DNA from: Oscillospiraceae bacterium
GTDB taxonomy: Bacteria; Bacillota; Clostridia; Oscillospirales; Ruminococcaceae
Length of the DNA: 64,000 nucleotides
Assembly: GCA_004555865.1 (NCBI GenBank)
Contig: SFJO01000004.1
Span: forward strand, 62,001-126,000
Direction of reading: 5' to 3'
Part shown: positions 62,644-64,000 of the stretch, one piece after another
Layout: every line of letters starts with the position of its first letter
Numbering within the stretch: position 1 is the stretch's first letter
The notes under the pieces: model-generated
What the model saw: the letters and a program-made list of their open reading frames with translations, nothing else
The model's database searches: none
Told to the model about the DNA's origin: nothing
Translations under genes and position numbers: made by a program

Positions 62644-62666
62644 GGCTTTGCCCCGAAGGGGAAGGC
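62644..62666. repeat. Interspersed palindromic repeat, copy 5
   Basis: GGCTTTGCCCCGAAGGGGAAGGC in part; the flanking CGGCTTTTGGCTTTGCC is repeated at 62631 and 62688. Confidence 0.45.
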
Positions 62667-62742
62667 GCTGCGCTGCTGCATCGGCGCGGCTTTTGGCTTT
62701 GCCTTCGCACCCGCCGCCAAACGATCCTCTTCCCACCCATGC

Positions 62743-62748
62743 TATAAT
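62743..62748 (+). promoter_or_regulatory. -10 box for the last gene
   Basis: TATAAT 37 bp upstream of the ATG; no good -35 box is seen. Confidence 0.4.
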
Positions 62749-62784
62749 AGCGGTAATAGCCAAAACCACCCCAAGGAGGCCGCC

Positions 62785-64000
62785 ATGAAACACACCTGCT
62801 CCTTTGCCGTCTGCCTGGCCAGCCTGGCCGGGCTTGCGGTGTTGGCTGCCCTGGGCTTCGGCCTGCTGGCCACACCCAGGCCGCTGCCGCTGCCCGATGC
62901 CCCCCGTGCGCTGCTCTTGCGTGCCGCGGCGGCTCAGGCCCCCCAGGATACCATAGCCGCCGCCCGGGCACAAGGCTTTGACACGCTGGCTCTGCCCGGT
63001 GAAGCGGCCGGGGCGCTGGGCCGTGACGGGGTGAAGGCGCTGCAGGCGGCGGCTGCCCGGCAGGGCCTTGCCCTGTGCCTTCTGGACGAAACCGGTGCGG
63101 ACGAAACCGCCGCCCGGCTGGCGCGGCAGCGGGGCGTGCCCCTGCTCACCGCCAAGACCCGGGGCGAGCAGACCGCCTGGTGCGACCGGGCCGGGCTGCC
63201 GGTGCTTTTCTCCGGCGGCGGGGCCGCCCAGCTGGCCGCAGCCGTACAGGTGGAGCAGGCCGGGCTGCTGCTGGCGGACCCGGACAGCGCCGAGGCCGCT
63301 CTGGTTCTGGCCTTTCTCTCCGACGGGGCCGCCCCCGCGCTGCCGGGGCTGGAGACGGAGAACCAGCTGACTCTGGCCTACCCCCAGGAGGCCGGCGTGC
63401 TGTATGAATCCACCGTCACCCTCTGCGGCACCGCCCGGGCCGGCGCAGAGCCGGTCACGGTGAACGGCCGGGCGGCGCTGCAGGTTGGCCGGGTGTGGGC
63501 CATTGCCATGGAGCTGGCCGAAGGGGAGAACGTCTTCACCGTCCGGCAGGGGGACGAGGCGCTCACCCTGCACTGCACCCAGCGCACCCCCCAATTCACC
63601 CCGGTCGAGCCGGAGCCGGACGGCTCGGCGCCCGCCGAGCGCGGCCAATGGCTGCGCACCACCGCCGCCCTCACCAGCCTGTTGGAGGACCCGGCGGACC
63701 CCTCTTCCATTGCGGCGGGGCTGCCCGCCGGGGTGTGTGCTCCGGTGGGCGAGAGTCGCCGCCTGACCAAAAACGGCAAGTACACCTGGGCCTACCGGGT
63801 GGACGGGGCCGGATGGGTGCTCTCGACCGACTGCGAACTGCTGGGCTGGCGGGCGGAACCGTCGATTTCCGTCGCGCAGGAGGAATCTGCGACGAACGGC
63901 GACGGTTTTTGGCGGTTGCGCAGCAGCGACCCGGACACAACGCCCCTGTTTTTCGCCCATGAGACCCCGGAAAATGCACTGGAGATCGTCTTAATAGGAA
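62785..64000 (+). CDS. Secreted or membrane-anchored cell-envelope protein, start only (possible cell-wall amidase)
   Basis: 405 codons are inside the window; the gene runs past the end. A signal peptide or anchor occupies residues 5-30. A region of about 170 residues that looks like a degraded TIM-barrel/glycosidase-like fold follows (FDTLALPGEAAG, LTAKTRGEQTAW). From about 205 there is a beta-rich Ig-like domain (VTLCGTARAGAEPVTVNGR, AEGENVFTV) and then a possible SH3-like stretch (GKYTWAYRVDGAGWVL). This order is seen before catalytic domains of N-acetylmuramoyl-L-alanine amidases, but no catalytic domain is visible yet. AAGGAGG precedes the ATG. Confidence 0.6.
   Translation, partial: MKHTCSFAVCLASLAGLAVLAALGFGLLATPRPLPLPDAPRALLLRAAAAQAPQDTIAAARAQGFDTLALPGEAAGALGRDGVKALQAAAARQGLALCLLDETGADETAARLARQRGVPLLTAKTRGEQTAWCDRAGLPVLFSGGGAAQLAAAVQVEQAGLLLADPDSAEAALVLAFLSDGAAPALPGLETENQLTLAYPQEAGVLYESTVTLCGTARAGAEPVTVNGRAALQVGRVWAIAMELAEGENVFTVRQGDEALTLHCTQRTPQFTPVEPEPDGSAPAERGQWLRTTAALTSLLEDPADPSSIAAGLPAGVCAPVGESRRLTKNGKYTWAYRVDGAGWVLSTDCELLGWRAEPSISVAQEESATNGDGFWRLRSSDPDTTPLFFAHETPENALEIVLIG

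Overview
The window is about 64 kb of high-GC DNA with strong AGGAGG-type ribosome binding sites, sigma-A-like promoters, U-tailed hairpin terminators and Gram-positive surface functions. The gene set fits an anaerobic gut-type Clostridia member, probably Oscillospiraceae/Ruminococcaceae near Faecalibacterium, Gemmiger or Subdoligranulum. It includes a GlnRS, 2-hydroxyacyl-CoA dehydratase activator components, YfcC carriers, a TRAP transporter, a giant HD/nucleotidyltransferase protein and orphan PTS parts. The assignment is inferred from gene content; no rRNA or tRNA gene was found. Coding strands have very GC-rich third positions, so long antisense open frames lie opposite almost every real gene; these were discarded.

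Layout. 1-2 kb: a GlnK/GlnL (YcbA/YcbB)-like two-component pair, with the regulator cut by the window edge. 2.4-5.4 kb: a three-gene redox operon (LDH/MDH-fold protein, FMN reductase, nitroreductase). 5.5-10.3 kb: one 1614-residue multidomain protein. 10.6-12.5 kb: a ZIP metal transporter and a stand-alone PTS IIC. 13.0-16.0 kb: secA and a 25-residue membrane microprotein. 16.0-21.0 kb: a MerR-family regulator divergent from a YfcC / amidohydrolase / YfcC operon, with a textbook MerR-type promoter having a 19-bp spacer that holds a perfect dyad. 21.1-25.8 kb: a LysR regulator divergent from pxpABC (5-oxoprolinase) and a DUF1445 protein.

26.9-37.1 kb is the most interesting region. A TRAP transporter (dctQ-dctM-dctP) is followed by homologues of the fructoselysine enzymes FrlD (kinase) and FrlC (epimerase), then a second promoter with a palindromic operator, then hyuA-hyuB (hydantoinase/oxoprolinase type) and an FrlB-like SIS deglycase. 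The two promoters carry related inverted repeats just downstream of their -10 boxes, so they look co-regulated. I infer a catabolic system for a glycated (Amadori-type) amino compound whose amine part, or a cyclised form of it, is handled by HyuAB. It lies beside a separate 5-oxoproline pathway.

37.8-53.1 kb: an orphan N-acetyl-sugar amidotransferase, a divergent EF-G paralogue, a YdcF-like protein, glnS with a palindrome over its promoter, a three-ORF dehydratase activator broken by an apparent frameshift, a patatin/EI-like pair in which the EI lacks its catalytic Cys, and an MscS channel. 53.2-62.5 kb: a surface polysaccharide locus in two transcription units. The upstream unit has MBOAT and SGNH acylation proteins, a surface carbohydrate protein and a flippase. 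The downstream unit has a tandem-repeat protein, an ABC exporter and a fused glycosyltransferase. 62.8-64.0 kb: the start of a secreted protein, possibly a cell-wall amidase, cut by the window end.
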